Notes under the pieces: model-generated
Seen by the model: only the letters and a program-made list of their open reading frames with translations
Databases searched by the model: none
Told to the model about the DNA's origin: nothing
Position numbers and translations under genes: made by a program
Source of the DNA: Sediminibacter sp. Hel_I_10
GTDB lineage: Bacteria > Bacteroidota > Bacteroidia > Flavobacteriales > Flavobacteriaceae
Assembly (NCBI RefSeq): GCF_000688335.1
Contig: NZ_JHZX01000001.1
Location: 1,240,001 to 1,304,000, forward strand
Reading direction: 5' to 3'
DNA length: 64,000 bases
Shown here: positions 45,313-55,349 of the stretch, one piece after another
Layout of the letters: each line of letters starts with the position of its first letter
Numbering within the stretch: the first letter of the stretch is position 1

Positions 45313-48300
45313 ATGTCACAATCAAAGACGCTTCTCATTCTTCTTATATCTTTACTTTGTTCTCAACTTCACCACGCACAATCATCAGGTTATGACGCGT
45401 TGTGGAAACAGGTGCTTAAAAAGGAAACGGACGGATTACCAAAATCGGCTTTAGACATTGTCAAGCAAATTTCAGAAAAAGCAGAAACCGAAAATAACTC
45501 AGCACAATACATCAAGGCCTTACTCTTTAAAAGTAAATATGCACTCACCCTAGAAGAGGAAGCGCAGCTTGAGATTGTCAAAAATTTTAAATCTGAAATC
45601 GAAAAGGCCAAAGCACCAGAGAAACACATCTTAGAAAATATGCTAGCCACCATGTATTGGCAGTATTTTCAACAACATAGATATCAATTTTACAACCGTA
45701 GCAAGACTGAAGAAAAAGTAAATGCCGAAGATTTTCGTACTTGGGACCTTCAAACTCTATTTGACGACATCGATCTTTATTATCAAAAATCATTAAAAAA
45801 CCCAAAAAAGCTCCAACAAACACCAATTGCCGAATTTGCAGTAATCATCAACGAGCAAAAAGGATCTAAAATCTATAGGCCTAGTCTCTATGATATCTTG
45901 GCCCAAAATGCGCTTACCTTTTATACCACTTCGGAAAATAGCATCACTAAACCTGCCTATCAATTTGAAATTGACGATCCAAGCTATCTTTCTCCCGCTT
46001 CAGAATTTGCTACCATCACATTACAATCTAAAGATTCTACGTCCTTAGAATTAAATGCGCTCAAAATTTATCAAAATCTGATCGCGTTTCATTTAAAAGA
46101 TGTATCCTTAGAGGCCTTAGTTGCAGTTGATGTTGAGCGCTTGAGGTACGCGAGTCAAAATTCTACTTTTGATAATAAAGAAGATATCCTGTTAAGCACC
46201 TTACAATCCTCAAGCAAAGAAAGACGCCCAAATCCCGTTGCCGCGCTTTATGATTTTGAAATTGCCAATCTGTATTACGAACAGGGAAATCGATATGACA
46301 TTAAGACACATCCAGAGGCACGATGGAAACTTAAAGAAGCCATCGCTATTTGTGACGCCACACTTAAGAATTATCCTGATAGTAGCGGCGCAGAACAATG
46401 CGCCGTTTTAAAACGAATCATTACCAACCCAACACTTCATCTTACGTCGGAAACTGTGATCCCTACCAACCAACACGCTCGTATTCTGGTAAGATACGCC
46501 AATATCAAGACGCTTGATTTTACAGTTTATGAAGTTGGAATCACTGAGATTGATAACTTTAATACCATTTATAATGAAGCTAAAAAACTTAACTTTTTAA
46601 AGAACAAATCTGTCAGCAAAGCATGGACCAGTACTCTAAAGACTGAAGGAGACTATCAAACACATACTACAGAAATTATTGTTCCGCCTCTTAAAAACGG
46701 AAATTATATTATTTTAGCAAAAACCGATGGTGAAGGTAATACCTTCGCCACGCAAACGCTGCAAACCACCAATTTTGCACTAGTTGATACATCTTCACCA
46801 ACCGAGATTAGCTTTCAAATCATCAATAGAACTAACGGAGCACCACAGGCTGATGTTTCCGCAGAACTAAAGTTTCAAAATAACTATAATAGCGACTACA
46901 AAACGGTGCTTCTGGAGTCTGACTCAAATGGTATGATTACCATAGAAAAGACACAGCAACGTTACATGAATCTGAGTATTGCGCTCAAAGATGCTGATGA
47001 GACAGGATATTTTGACGGTTTTTATGCTTACCGCAACTTTAATAATACAGAAGAGGTACAAATAAAGGACGCCTCCTTTCTATTTACAGACCGAAGTATT
47101 TATAGACCGGGACAAACGGTTTATTTTAAAGGTATAAGTATCAGTTCAAAAAATGAAACATCCCAAGTGCTTGCAGATGAAAACGTCGCTGTAAAACTCT
47201 ACAATGTCAATGGAGAACTTTTAAACAGTTTAGCATTAGTAACCAATAGTTTTGGCTCTGTTGCGGGGGAATTCATCCTTCCTAGCGGAGGACTTACAGG
47301 GGAGTTTCGACTCCAATTAACTTCAAACAACAAAAACAGAAGTTTTGAGAGTAATCATTATGTTTCGGTTGAGGAATATAAGCGACCAAAATTTGAGACC
47401 ACATTTAATCCCGTAACCGAAACGTTTAAGGTTAACGACTCTGTTACCGTAAAGGGAAAAGCCTTAGCCTATGCTGGCAGTAGCATCACCGACGCAAAGG
47501 TAGTTTACCGCGTGACGAGAACCGTAGAGTACCCAAGATGGTACTATTCTTACAGACCATGGTTCAATAGCGAACCACAAGAACTAAAAAACGGTGAGAT
47601 ACAAACCAACAGTAACGGGGAATTTGAAATTACGTTTAAGGCCCAGCCTGATGCTAGCGTAGGTAAAAGCACACTTCCTATTTTTAATTATAAGATTACG
47701 GCAGACGTTACCGACCTCAACGGCGAAACCCGAAGCGCTACAACCGTCGTTAATGTTGGTTACCATGCCCTTTTGGCAACAATTTCTATAGAAGAGCAAT
47801 TGGACAAGACCAAAAAGGATCATACCATCGCCATAGACACCAGAAATTTGAACGGTGAATTTGTTGCTGCGGAAGGCCAGATCAAAATCTACAAACTCAA
47901 GGCGCCAGAACGCGTCTTAACAGCGCGATCTTGGGAAGCTCCCGACTATCAAGTGATTCCTCTAGAAGAATATAAGATGAAGTTTCCGCATGAGGCATAT
48001 GGTAATGAGGCCGACCCTGAACAATGGGAGAAAGGAGCACTAGTATTTGAAGCCAATTTTGATACCGAGAAAAGCAAGGAGTTAGCTCTGGGCAATATTA
48101 AAAAGTGGGCATCTGGGAAATACCTCATCAGCCTTGAAAGTAAAGACAAGTTTGGACAACTGGTGAAAGACGAGGCCAGAACCACGCTTTATAGTGATAC
48201 AGACAAAACGTTGGCCGACAATCAACTATTTTCCATGTCGACCAATCAGAATGTTTACAACGCTGGGGAGCAAGTAGAAATCACCTTAGGCTCTGCTGCA

Positions 48301-51300
48301 AAAGATGTTGTTGTTACCGTTAAAGTGGAGAAAAATGGCAGTATTACAAACACCTTTATTGTGCCGTTGCGCAACTCAAAACAAACGCTGGCAATTCCGG
48401 TAACCAAAGACGATGTTGGAGGGTTTGCAATTCATTACAGTCTGGCGGCATTTAACAGCTTTTTAAGCTCGACCCTCAATATCAATGTGCCCTACCCCAA
48501 AACAGATTTAGAAATAGAAACCGTCACCTTTAGAGATCAACTGCAACCAGGAACAGAAGAAACTTGGAGCTTTAAAATAAAAGGACCTAAGGGCGATAAA
48601 GTTTCTGCGGAAATTTTAGCAAGCATGTACGATGCGTCTTTAGATCAGTTTAAATCTCATGACTGGAATTTTAGTCCCATTAACACCCCAACCTATTACC
48701 CGAAATTCAGTTTAAATGCTAGACAAAGTTTTGGCAATAGCGCCTTTAGAATTTACAATAGAGAACGTCAGTATTTTAATTACGAATCACAGCAATATGA
48801 TCAATTAAATTGGTTTGGGTTTTATTTTGGTGACAATTCTTTAAGACAAAATTATCTAAGAAAACAAAGAATTTCTAAACCTTCAACCTTTTCAAGCATA
48901 AAAAAAACAGATATTAAAAAAGGTGTGATCAAAGGAATAGTAAGCACATCAGACGGACTACCGTTACCCGGAGTAAATATTACAATCAAAGGAAAAACTG
49001 AAGCAGTATCAACCGATTTCGATGGTGAATTTTCCATGAGCGGAAAAGCAGGAGATATTATATTATTTTCTTATATAGGATATAGAAAACTATCCTTAAC
49101 TATTTCAAAAGATAACTTTTATAAAATAGTGCTTAATGAGGATAGCTCAGGATTAGACGAGGTAGTCGTAATGGGATACGTAAAGTCTACTAAAGAATCA
49201 TTTACAGGGACAGCGACAATTTCGACATCTGACATAAAATTAGAGAATGATGATAAAATTCAAGGTCTAACAAATAATAGAGGGAAAAATGCTTATTCCA
49301 TAAAGGAAGGTAAATTCACAAAATCAGATAGTCTAGAAAATCCTGAATATTACTTCTTGATGAGAAAGGCGAGTGCTGTACCTATGAAAACTATTATGAA
49401 CGGTATGACTAACCTTTATATTTATGATGTTTCTAAAAAACAAAGCTTGGAAAACGTTGTCATCCGTAAAAACCTTCAAGAGACCGCCTTCTTCTTTCCG
49501 CAGTTGCAAACCGATGCCGAAGGCAATGTGAGTTTTAGCTTTACAACACCAGAAGCTTTAACCAAATGGAAATTACAACTATTGGCCCATACCAAAAGCT
49601 TAGAAAGCAAAACCACTAGTTTAGAAACCGTAACCCAAAAAGAGTTAATGATCATTCCTAATGCGCCACGTTTTTTAAGACAAGGTGACGAAATAACCAT
49701 AAGCACCAAGATTTCCAATTTAACTGAGAATACCTTGTCTGGTCAAACGCAATTGCTATTAACAGATGCGTTGACAGGTACAACCATTGACGCCAAATTG
49801 AACAACACCAATAAAACACAAGCGTTTAGTGTAGATGCCAATGGCAATACCCAAGTGTCTTGGAACTTAAGCATTCCCGATAACGTTGACGCAGTTCAAT
49901 ACAAAATCGTGGCAAAAGCCGGGAGTTTTAGTGATGGTGAGCAAAATGCAATGCCTGTTTTAACCAATAGACTATTGGTTACTGAAACATTGCCAATGTG
50001 GATCAAGAGCAATGAGACCAAAACGTTTACGCTAGACAAGCTTGCTGCCACAACACCAGACGATCCAAATACGACGCTTAAAAATCATAAACTCATCTTA
50101 GAAGTAACGAGTAATCCGATGTGGTATGCGGTTCAAGCCTTACCTTATCTAATGGAATACCCTTACGATTGTAACGAACAGACCTTCAGCAGATATTATG
50201 CTAATGCCTTAGCATCTCATATTGCCAACAGCAATCCTAGAATTCAAGAGGTCTTTAACCAATGGGCGTCTCAAGGGGAATTGATCTCCAATCTGGAAAA
50301 AAATGAAGCGTTGAAAAACATCTTGATTCAAGAAACCCCGTGGCTGCGTGACGCACAAAGCGAAACAGAACAGAAAAAACGTATTGCGCTTTTGTTCGAC
50401 ATGAATAAGATGACAAATGAATTGGCATCTTCGCAACGAAAATTAAAAAATAACCAAATGGACAACGGTGCCTGGGCTTGGTTTCATGGCGGTAAACCCA
50501 ATCGTTTTATCACCCAGCATATCATTACAGGCTTTGGACATTTAGACAAGCTCAATGTCGCTTCAGTATCTTCAGAAGACCAAAACCGAATGATTGAAAA
50601 GGCCATCATTTACCTTGATTCAGAATTTGTTCAAGAATACAAAGACCTCACAAAATTTGATAAAAAGACCGATTTAAGCAAAGATCACTTAAGCTTTACG
50701 CAACTGCATTACCTTTATATGCGCAGCTTTTTTCCGCAAATAAAAATGTCTAAAGACGTACAGGACATTAGCACGTATTACCAAACCCAGATTCAAAAGT
50801 ATTGGTTAAGTCGCTCTCTATATGCCAAAGGACTTATGGCTTTGATAATGCAGCGAAACGCTCATCCAAAAATTGCTGAGAAGATCTTAAACTCCTTAAA
50901 AGAAACTAGCATCACTTCTGATGAGCTAGGAATGTACTGGAAGAGCAATAACCCATCTTGGCATTGGTACCAAGCCCCTATAGAAACACAAGCGCTCATG
51001 ATTGAGGTTTTTGCTGAAGTTGGACAGGCCGTGCAAACTGAAACTAGCAATTTAAACGATATTGACCAACTCAAAATCTGGTTACTTAAAAATAAGCAAA
51101 CCAATAAATGGGAAACCACAAAAGCCACTACTGAAGCCGTCTATGCATTGCTTCTACAGGGACGTGATTGGTTGGTTGGCGCAGAAGCCACCGAGATGGT
51201 TGATGTTGTTTTGGGCAACGAGCCTATTGATCCATCCAAACTAGAAAATGTTAAGGTAGAACCAGGAACAGGATACTATAAAACGGCTTGGTCTGGCTCT

Positions 51301-51837
51301 GAGATCACCCCGGAAATGGCCACAGTAACATTGACCAAAAACAATCCTGGTATTGCATGGGGCAGTTTATATTGGCAATATTTTGAAGATCTCGATAAAA
51401 TTACCTCTGCAGAAACACCGCTGGCATTGCGCAAAAAGCTATTCAAAAAAACCAATACCGATAGAGGCGAACAACTTTCTGAAATTACATCTGAAACAGA
51501 TTTAAAGGTAGGTGATCTCATACGCGTGCGTATCGAATTACAAAGCGACCGAGATATGGAGTTTATACACATGAAAGATATGCGAGCCGCTGGTTTAGAA
51601 CCTATAAATGTAGTATCAGCTTATAAATTTCAAGATGGTTTAGGGTATTACGAGAGCACAAAAGATGCTTCTACCAATTTCTTTTTTGATTTTTTGCCAA
51701 AAGGCATCTATGTGTTTGAATATGATTTACGCATCAATAACGCCGGCAATATGAGTAATGGGATTACAACCATTCAAAGCATGTATGCTCCTGAATTTAG
51801 CAGCCACAGTGAAGGCGTTCGGGTAAAGGTGGATTAA
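45313..51837 (+). CDS. Alpha-2-macroglobulin family protein with internal SusC-like module
   Basis: 2174 residues. Signal peptide about 1-22 (TLLILLISLLCSQLHHAQ). A helical region of about 350 residues, then macroglobulin domains; MG2 is marked by FLFTDRSIYRPGQTVYFKGI (590-609). Residues about 1204-1265 form a carboxypeptidase-regulatory-like domain (GIVSTSDGLPLPGVNITIKG, then YIGYRKL), followed by LDEVVVMGYVKS (1281-1292), the start of a SusC/TonB-receptor plug. The A2M core resumes at IRKNLQETAFFFPQLQTDAE and has the thioester motif YPYDCNEQTFSRY with Cys1620 and Gln1623, so it can probably bind attacking proteases covalently. Expected in the periplasm or at the outer membrane. Penicillin-binding partner PbpC, frequent next to proteobacterial A2Ms, is absent. 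Confidence 0.9.
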   Translation: MSQSKTLLILLISLLCSQLHHAQSSGYDALWKQVLKKETDGLPKSALDIVKQISEKAETENNSAQYIKALLFKSKYALTLEEEAQLEIVKNFKSEIEKAKAPEKHILENMLATMYWQYFQQHRYQFYNRSKTEEKVNAEDFRTWDLQTLFDDIDLYYQKSLKNPKKLQQTPIAEFAVIINEQKGSKIYRPSLYDILAQNALTFYTTSENSITKPAYQFEIDDPSYLSPASEFATITLQSKDSTSLELNALKIYQNLIAFHLKDVSLEALVAVDVERLRYASQNSTFDNKEDILLSTLQSSSKERRPNPVAALYDFEIANLYYEQGNRYDIKTHPEARWKLKEAIAICDATLKNYPDSSGAEQCAVLKRIITNPTLHLTSETVIPTNQHARILVRYANIKTLDFTVYEVGITEIDNFNTIYNEAKKLNFLKNKSVSKAWTSTLKTEGDYQTHTTEIIVPPLKNGNYIILAKTDGEGNTFATQTLQTTNFALVDTSSPTEISFQIINRTNGAPQADVSAELKFQNNYNSDYKTVLLESDSNGMITIEKTQQRYMNLSIALKDADETGYFDGFYAYRNFNNTEEVQIKDASFLFTDRSIYRPGQTVYFKGISISSKNETSQVLADENVAVKLYNVNGELLNSLALVTNSFGSVAGEFILPSGGLTGEFRLQLTSNNKNRSFESNHYVSVEEYKRPKFETTFNPVTETFKVNDSVTVKGKALAYAGSSITDAKVVYRVTRTVEYPRWYYSYRPWFNSEPQELKNGEIQTNSNGEFEITFKAQPDASVGKSTLPIFNYKITADVTDLNGETRSATTVVNVGYHALLATISIEEQLDKTKKDHTIAIDTRNLNGEFVAAEGQIKIYKLKAPERVLTARSWEAPDYQVIPLEEYKMKFPHEAYGNEADPEQWEKGALVFEANFDTEKSKELALGNIKKWASGKYLISLESKDKFGQLVKDEARTTLYSDTDKTLADNQLFSMSTNQNVYNAGEQVEITLGSAAKDVVVTVKVEKNGSITNTFIVPLRNSKQTLAIPVTKDDVGGFAIHYSLAAFNSFLSSTLNINVPYPKTDLEIETVTFRDQLQPGTEETWSFKIKGPKGDKVSAEILASMYDASLDQFKSHDWNFSPINTPTYYPKFSLNARQSFGNSAFRIYNRERQYFNYESQQYDQLNWFGFYFGDNSLRQNYLRKQRISKPSTFSSIKKTDIKKGVIKGIVSTSDGLPLPGVNITIKGKTEAVSTDFDGEFSMSGKAGDIILFSYIGYRKLSLTISKDNFYKIVLNEDSSGLDEVVVMGYVKSTKESFTGTATISTSDIKLENDDKIQGLTNNRGKNAYSIKEGKFTKSDSLENPEYYFLMRKASAVPMKTIMNGMTNLYIYDVSKKQSLENVVIRKNLQETAFFFPQLQTDAEGNVSFSFTTPEALTKWKLQLLAHTKSLESKTTSLETVTQKELMIIPNAPRFLRQGDEITISTKISNLTENTLSGQTQLLLTDALTGTTIDAKLNNTNKTQAFSVDANGNTQVSWNLSIPDNVDAVQYKIVAKAGSFSDGEQNAMPVLTNRLLVTETLPMWIKSNETKTFTLDKLAATTPDDPNTTLKNHKLILEVTSNPMWYAVQALPYLMEYPYDCNEQTFSRYYANALASHIANSNPRIQEVFNQWASQGELISNLEKNEALKNILIQETPWLRDAQSETEQKKRIALLFDMNKMTNELASSQRKLKNNQMDNGAWAWFHGGKPNRFITQHIITGFGHLDKLNVASVSSEDQNRMIEKAIIYLDSEFVQEYKDLTKFDKKTDLSKDHLSFTQLHYLYMRSFFPQIKMSKDVQDISTYYQTQIQKYWLSRSLYAKGLMALIMQRNAHPKIAEKILNSLKETSITSDELGMYWKSNNPSWHWYQAPIETQALMIEVFAEVGQAVQTETSNLNDIDQLKIWLLKNKQTNKWETTKATTEAVYALLLQGRDWLVGAEATEMVDVVLGNEPIDPSKLENVKVEPGTGYYKTAWSGSEITPEMATVTLTKNNPGIAWGSLYWQYFEDLDKITSAETPLALRKKLFKKTNTDRGEQLSEITSETDLKVGDLIRVRIELQSDRDMEFIHMKDMRAAGLEPINVVSAYKFQDGLGYYESTKDASTNFFFDFLPKGIYVFEYDLRINNAGNMSNGITTIQSMYAPEFSSHSEGVRVKVD

Positions 51838-51851
51838 TACTTGGTCAGTTG

Positions 51852-51881
51852 TTTGCAACTCATTTATTTTTAATACTTTTA
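51852..51881 (+). promoter_or_regulatory. Possible promoter of the 51914-53817 pair
   Basis: TTTG (51852-51855), 18-nt spacer, TACTTTTA (51874-51881, last base A). The ATG follows 32 nt later. Confidence 0.45.
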
Positions 51882-51913
51882 AGCATTATTGGCCATCGCT
51901 ATTATCCGTTTTT

Positions 51914-52420
51914 ATGAGTTCGTTCAAATCCTATTTTTCTATTATCCAAGTGCTATTACTATTTGGATATACAGGCTTTTTTTCTTGTGGTGCAGGAGCT
52001 CAACAAATGGCTTCTGAAGTTAAGGAAGTCAAAGCACCAAAATTGTTATTCCTTAATTATACCATTTCAAAAGATACGAACGGAACATATCGTGCTACAT
52101 TTATAAACAAGGTGCTCACAGAAGGACGCTTAAAAGACAAGACACAAAGACAGCCACTTAGTGACGCTGGTGATATTGTATGCATTCAGTACAATGACAA
52201 AAATGATGTTTTAGATCGAAGTTATATTAAGAATCCGTTGCAGCCCATTGTGGAATATGTAAACGACGATGGAAACCTTGAAAAACGTCAACTCAATTTA
52301 AACAGTGCACAAATTGCCATCAAATTACAGTTGCAAGAAGCAACTTCGTCAGTTCGTTTGTTCTTAATTGATGCTTCTGGAAATGCCTCTACCGACTTAA
52401 TAACCACATCAATCCGCTAG
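51914..52420 (+). CDS. Secreted protein of unknown function
   Basis: 168 residues. An N-terminal hydrophobic segment (about 10-25, QVLLLFGYTGFFSCGAGAQQ) could be a signal peptide or a lipoprotein signal with Cys25. The body is predicted beta-rich (KLLFLNYTISKDTNGTYRAT, DIVCIQYNDKNDVLDRSYIK, SVRLFLIDASGNASTDLITT) with a single Cys. It is 2 nt upstream of the M64 protease gene, so both are surely translated from one mRNA, which suggests a chaperone, inhibitor or surface partner for the protease. I do not recognise the family. Confidence 0.7.
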   Translation: MSSFKSYFSIIQVLLLFGYTGFFSCGAGAQQMASEVKEVKAPKLLFLNYTISKDTNGTYRATFINKVLTEGRLKDKTQRQPLSDAGDIVCIQYNDKNDVLDRSYIKNPLQPIVEYVNDDGNLEKRQLNLNSAQIAIKLQLQEATSSVRLFLIDASGNASTDLITTSIR

Positions 52421-52422
52421 CA

Positions 52423-53817
52423 ATGAAACATTCCTTAGCTCTTTTATGTTTTATTAGTATTCAATTTTTATGCGCACAAAGCTTTGAAGTTACCCAAATA
52501 AAGGTTGCTGGTGCTGCTGACAAACGCATCAACTTAGTGATCATGGGTGATGGCTATCTCGCTTCAGAATTTGATGATTTTGAAGTCGATGCCAATGCTT
52601 TTGTAACCGAAATGTTCAGTCAGTCGCCTTTTTTGGAATATTCCGACTATTTTAATGTATACATCATCAAAGTCCCTTCCGAAGAAAGCGGTGCGATGCA
52701 CCCTGGAACAGCATCAGACGAGCCTACTGGCTCTTCTACCGTTCCTGTAATTGACGTCAATAATTATTTTGGTGCAGCGTATGATAGCTTTAATATTCAC
52801 CGACTCCTATTCTCTTCAAACTACGCCCTAATCTCTACAGTGCTTGCTAATAATTTTCCTGAATACGACCAAGCGCTTATTTTGGTCAATGCACCTTATT
52901 ATGGCGGCAGCGGCGGTACGTTTCCATTTGCCTCAACAGACGAGAGTGCTATTGAAATCGCGATTCACGAGCTAGGACATTCATTTTCCAATCTTAAGGA
53001 TGAATACTATCCTGGAGATGCGCAAGCTGCGGAAGCCGTTAATATGACACAAGACAATAATCCAGAAACAGTGAAATGGAAAAACTGGTTAGGATCTTCT
53101 AATGTGGGAATCTTTCCGTATGGAACAACTGGAACGCCTTCAACTTGGTACCGTCCTCATCAAAATTGTAAAATGCGCTATTTGGGTGTCCCCTTTTGTT
53201 CTGTATGCAAAGAAGGCATCATTGAGCGTATCCATACCTTGGTATCTCCTATTGAATCTTATAGCCCTGTTGCCAATACTTTAGAAAACCCTTCTTTACC
53301 ACTGGAGTTTCAATTAGATTTGGTGCAACCGCTTCCCAATACTTTAGACACCACATGGACACTAAATAGTATAAATTTCAGTAGTTCATTAGACAATTTA
53401 AGTCTTTTGGAAACTGATCTGGTAGAAGGCAGCAACACCTTAACAGCTCTGGTTACTGATAATACCGCATTACTTCGCGTCGATGGCCACGAGGATATTC
53501 ATTTATATACCGTGACTTGGACTATTGAAGTTGCTAGTTTGGGCATTAGCAGCATTACGGCTGAGAGTAATCACATTACCATTAACATATACCCAAATCC
53601 TGCGGGAAATATGCTAAATGTTTCTATTGAAAGTGATTTGAAAACAGATTTTTCGTTTAAATTGATCAGTATAGATGGCAAAGAAGTGCTTTCCATTCCT
53701 GCGAACGTTCATAGTGCAACCGCTGTCGATATTGAACGCCTATCTTCTGGACTTTATATGCTGAATGTATTTCAAGGAAACGTTTTGATTGGGCAGAAAA
53801 AACTTATAAAAGAGTAG
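52423..53817 (+). CDS. M64 family metalloprotease with T9SS sorting domain
   Basis: 464 residues. Signal peptide (MKHSLALLCFISIQFLCAQ), then the peptidase M64 domain: INLVIMGDGYLASEFDDFEV, and zinc motif IHELGHSFSNLKDEYYPG with His182, Glu183, His186 and a downstream Asp-Glu. RPHQNCKMRYLGVPFCSVCK adds paired cysteines. The last about 80 residues (INIYPNPAGNMLNVSIESD to GQKKLIKE) are a type A T9SS C-terminal domain, so the protein should cross the outer membrane by the Por system and be attached or released. A terminator overlaps its stop codon. Confidence 0.9.
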   Translation: MKHSLALLCFISIQFLCAQSFEVTQIKVAGAADKRINLVIMGDGYLASEFDDFEVDANAFVTEMFSQSPFLEYSDYFNVYIIKVPSEESGAMHPGTASDEPTGSSTVPVIDVNNYFGAAYDSFNIHRLLFSSNYALISTVLANNFPEYDQALILVNAPYYGGSGGTFPFASTDESAIEIAIHELGHSFSNLKDEYYPGDAQAAEAVNMTQDNNPETVKWKNWLGSSNVGIFPYGTTGTPSTWYRPHQNCKMRYLGVPFCSVCKEGIIERIHTLVSPIESYSPVANTLENPSLPLEFQLDLVQPLPNTLDTTWTLNSINFSSSLDNLSLLETDLVEGSNTLTALVTDNTALLRVDGHEDIHLYTVTWTIEVASLGISSITAESNHITINIYPNPAGNMLNVSIESDLKTDFSFKLISIDGKEVLSIPANVHSATAVDIERLSSGLYMLNVFQGNVLIGQKKLIKE

Positions 53818-53849
53818 CCCCATATTTAGTAAAACATGGGGCTACTTTT
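53813..53849 (+). terminator. Intrinsic terminator at the end of the M64 gene
   Basis: AGTAGCCCCAT (53813-53823) pairs with ATGGGGCTACT (53836-53846); T-run follows. The 5' arm includes the TAG stop codon. Confidence 0.8.
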
Positions 53850-53889
53850 AAATCATCGAAGGAAATCGATGTTTCTATTTTAATCCTTT

Positions 53890-54609
53890 TTATTTAGGAG
53901 TAGTGGGTCTAACTTCTATTTTACTAGGTAATGTTCTTGGGTTCATTCTTAGTAAATCAACGACTATTTCTCCTAAATCTTCAATCTGTATTTTCCAATC
54001 GCCTTTATCACTAGGTTCATTACCATTAAAATGTGTAGAGACTGATCCTGGCATGATGGTACTCACTTTAATCCCGTGCTGACGTAAATCTAACATCACC
54101 GCTTGTGTAAAGCCGGTTACTCCAAATTTACTGGCATTATAAGCCGATCCTCCTGCAAAGAAATTAGTACCTGCTAAACTTGAAATGGTAATATAGTACC
54201 CTTTGGTTTTCTTGAGCGCATCGACACTTGCTTTTATAGAGTTAAACACTCCTGTAAGATTGGTATCAATGACTTCATTCCATTGTTTTGAAGTTAGTTC
54301 TTCAATACTTCCGAAATGCCCCAGACCCGCATTTGCAATCACAATGTCTAATTGCCCAAACTCTGCAATGGTTTGCTTCACTGCGTCTTCTTGACTTTCT
54401 AGTAAACGAACATCTGCCTTAAGCCCTAAGACATGCTTGTCGGTATTGGTTCTTTCACCTAATGTTTTAGCTGCAGCTTTAGCAGAGTCTTCATCTCTAC
54501 TCGTGATTGCGACTTTTAAACCTTGACTTAAGAGTGCTTCAGCAATTCCAAATCCAATTCCTTTTGTTCCGCCAGTAATTAAGGCGACTTTTCCTTTTAT
54601 AGTATTCAT
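53890..54609 (-). CDS. Short-chain dehydrogenase/reductase
   Basis: 239 residues, classical SDR. KVALITGGTKGIGFGIAEAL (TGxxxGxG cofactor motif), LDIVIANAGLGHFGSIEEL (NAG), the catalytic SSLAGTNFFAGGSAYNASKF (Ser, Tyr-x-x-x-Lys) and IMPGSVSTHFNG. The Arg in AITSRDEDSAK after beta-2 favours NADP(H). Substrate unknown; similar genes are annotated as 3-oxoacyl reductase-like. Stands alone. Confidence 0.88.
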   Translation of the reverse strand: MNTIKGKVALITGGTKGIGFGIAEALLSQGLKVAITSRDEDSAKAAAKTLGERTNTDKHVLGLKADVRLLESQEDAVKQTIAEFGQLDIVIANAGLGHFGSIEELTSKQWNEVIDTNLTGVFNSIKASVDALKKTKGYYITISSLAGTNFFAGGSAYNASKFGVTGFTQAVMLDLRQHGIKVSTIMPGSVSTHFNGNEPSDKGDWKIQIEDLGEIVVDLLRMNPRTLPSKIEVRPTTPK

Positions 54610-54633
54610 GTGGTTTTATTTTTCGGTTTCACT

Positions 54634-54641
54634 CAAAGTTA
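54634..54641 (-). promoter_or_regulatory. Possible -7 box of the SDR gene
   Basis: TAACTTTG on the minus strand, 24 nt before the start at 54609. No clear -33 TTG. Confidence 0.4.
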
Positions 54642-54722
54642 CAAAACAACAGGCCGCATTAGCGGTTTAAAATGTTAGGAAAATGATAAAGTATGACTGT
54701 TTTTAAAAACTTAGAAACAAGT

Positions 54723-55253
54723 TTATTTTTGTTTTTCCGGCGGAAAACCTTCAAGAACTTTAGCTACAATAGCTTGAAATTGAGCTTCACGCTTTTCTGG
54801 AGAGGCATTAGGATTATAGGTCGATTGGGTTACTGCTTGCCAAAAGAGTCCGTTTTTGTCTTCATCTACAAAATCGATAATGAGCTCACGGTTAAGCTTA
54901 TTCATGCCAATAGGAATGCCTAGTGAGATGCCCCCACCAACATTACTTCCTGTTCCTCCAACACCAACGCCAACATTGTTGCTTTGAACATCTTGGTATT
55001 CGCTACTTTTAATATCAATCAAAAAATCTGGTGTTGCAGACAATGTGTATCCTTGACTTTGAAGCGCAGTATCCATGGCGTTCAAAAGGCGTCTGGTATC
55101 TAGTTCGCTTAACCCGGTATTCATATCAGAATAATAATCGTAGGTTTTATAAGTTTCGAAATCGGCAGTTTTCTCGTAATCGTAATTGACTTGAACTGAT
55201 GAGCAAGCGCTCAACATTGAAATCAAAACCATACATAAGGCTATTTTTCTCAT
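54723..55253 (-). CDS. DUF4136 lipoprotein
   Basis: 176 residues. Lipobox LSAC with Cys17, then the DUF4136 start SSVQVNYDYEKTADFETYKT YDYY (split by a short break in conservation), RLLNAMDTALQSQGYTLSAT, a Gly-rich stretch GVGVGGTGSNVGGGISLGIP and ELIIDFVDEDKNGLFWQAVT. Outer-membrane or periplasmic lipoprotein of unknown role, common in Bacteroidota. Transcribed alone. Confidence 0.85.
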   Translation of the reverse strand: MRKIALCMVLISMLSACSSVQVNYDYEKTADFETYKTYDYYSDMNTGLSELDTRRLLNAMDTALQSQGYTLSATPDFLIDIKSSEYQDVQSNNVGVGVGGTGSNVGGGISLGIPIGMNKLNRELIIDFVDEDKNGLFWQAVTQSTYNPNASPEKREAQFQAIVAKVLEGFPPEKQK

Positions 55254-55349
55254 ATCTTTTTAATAGAAAGGTAATCAAAAATTATTCCGATTTAAAATGC
55301 ATTTTCCAACTCATGCTTTCAACCTATAAATACTCTCATATTTAGTGGT

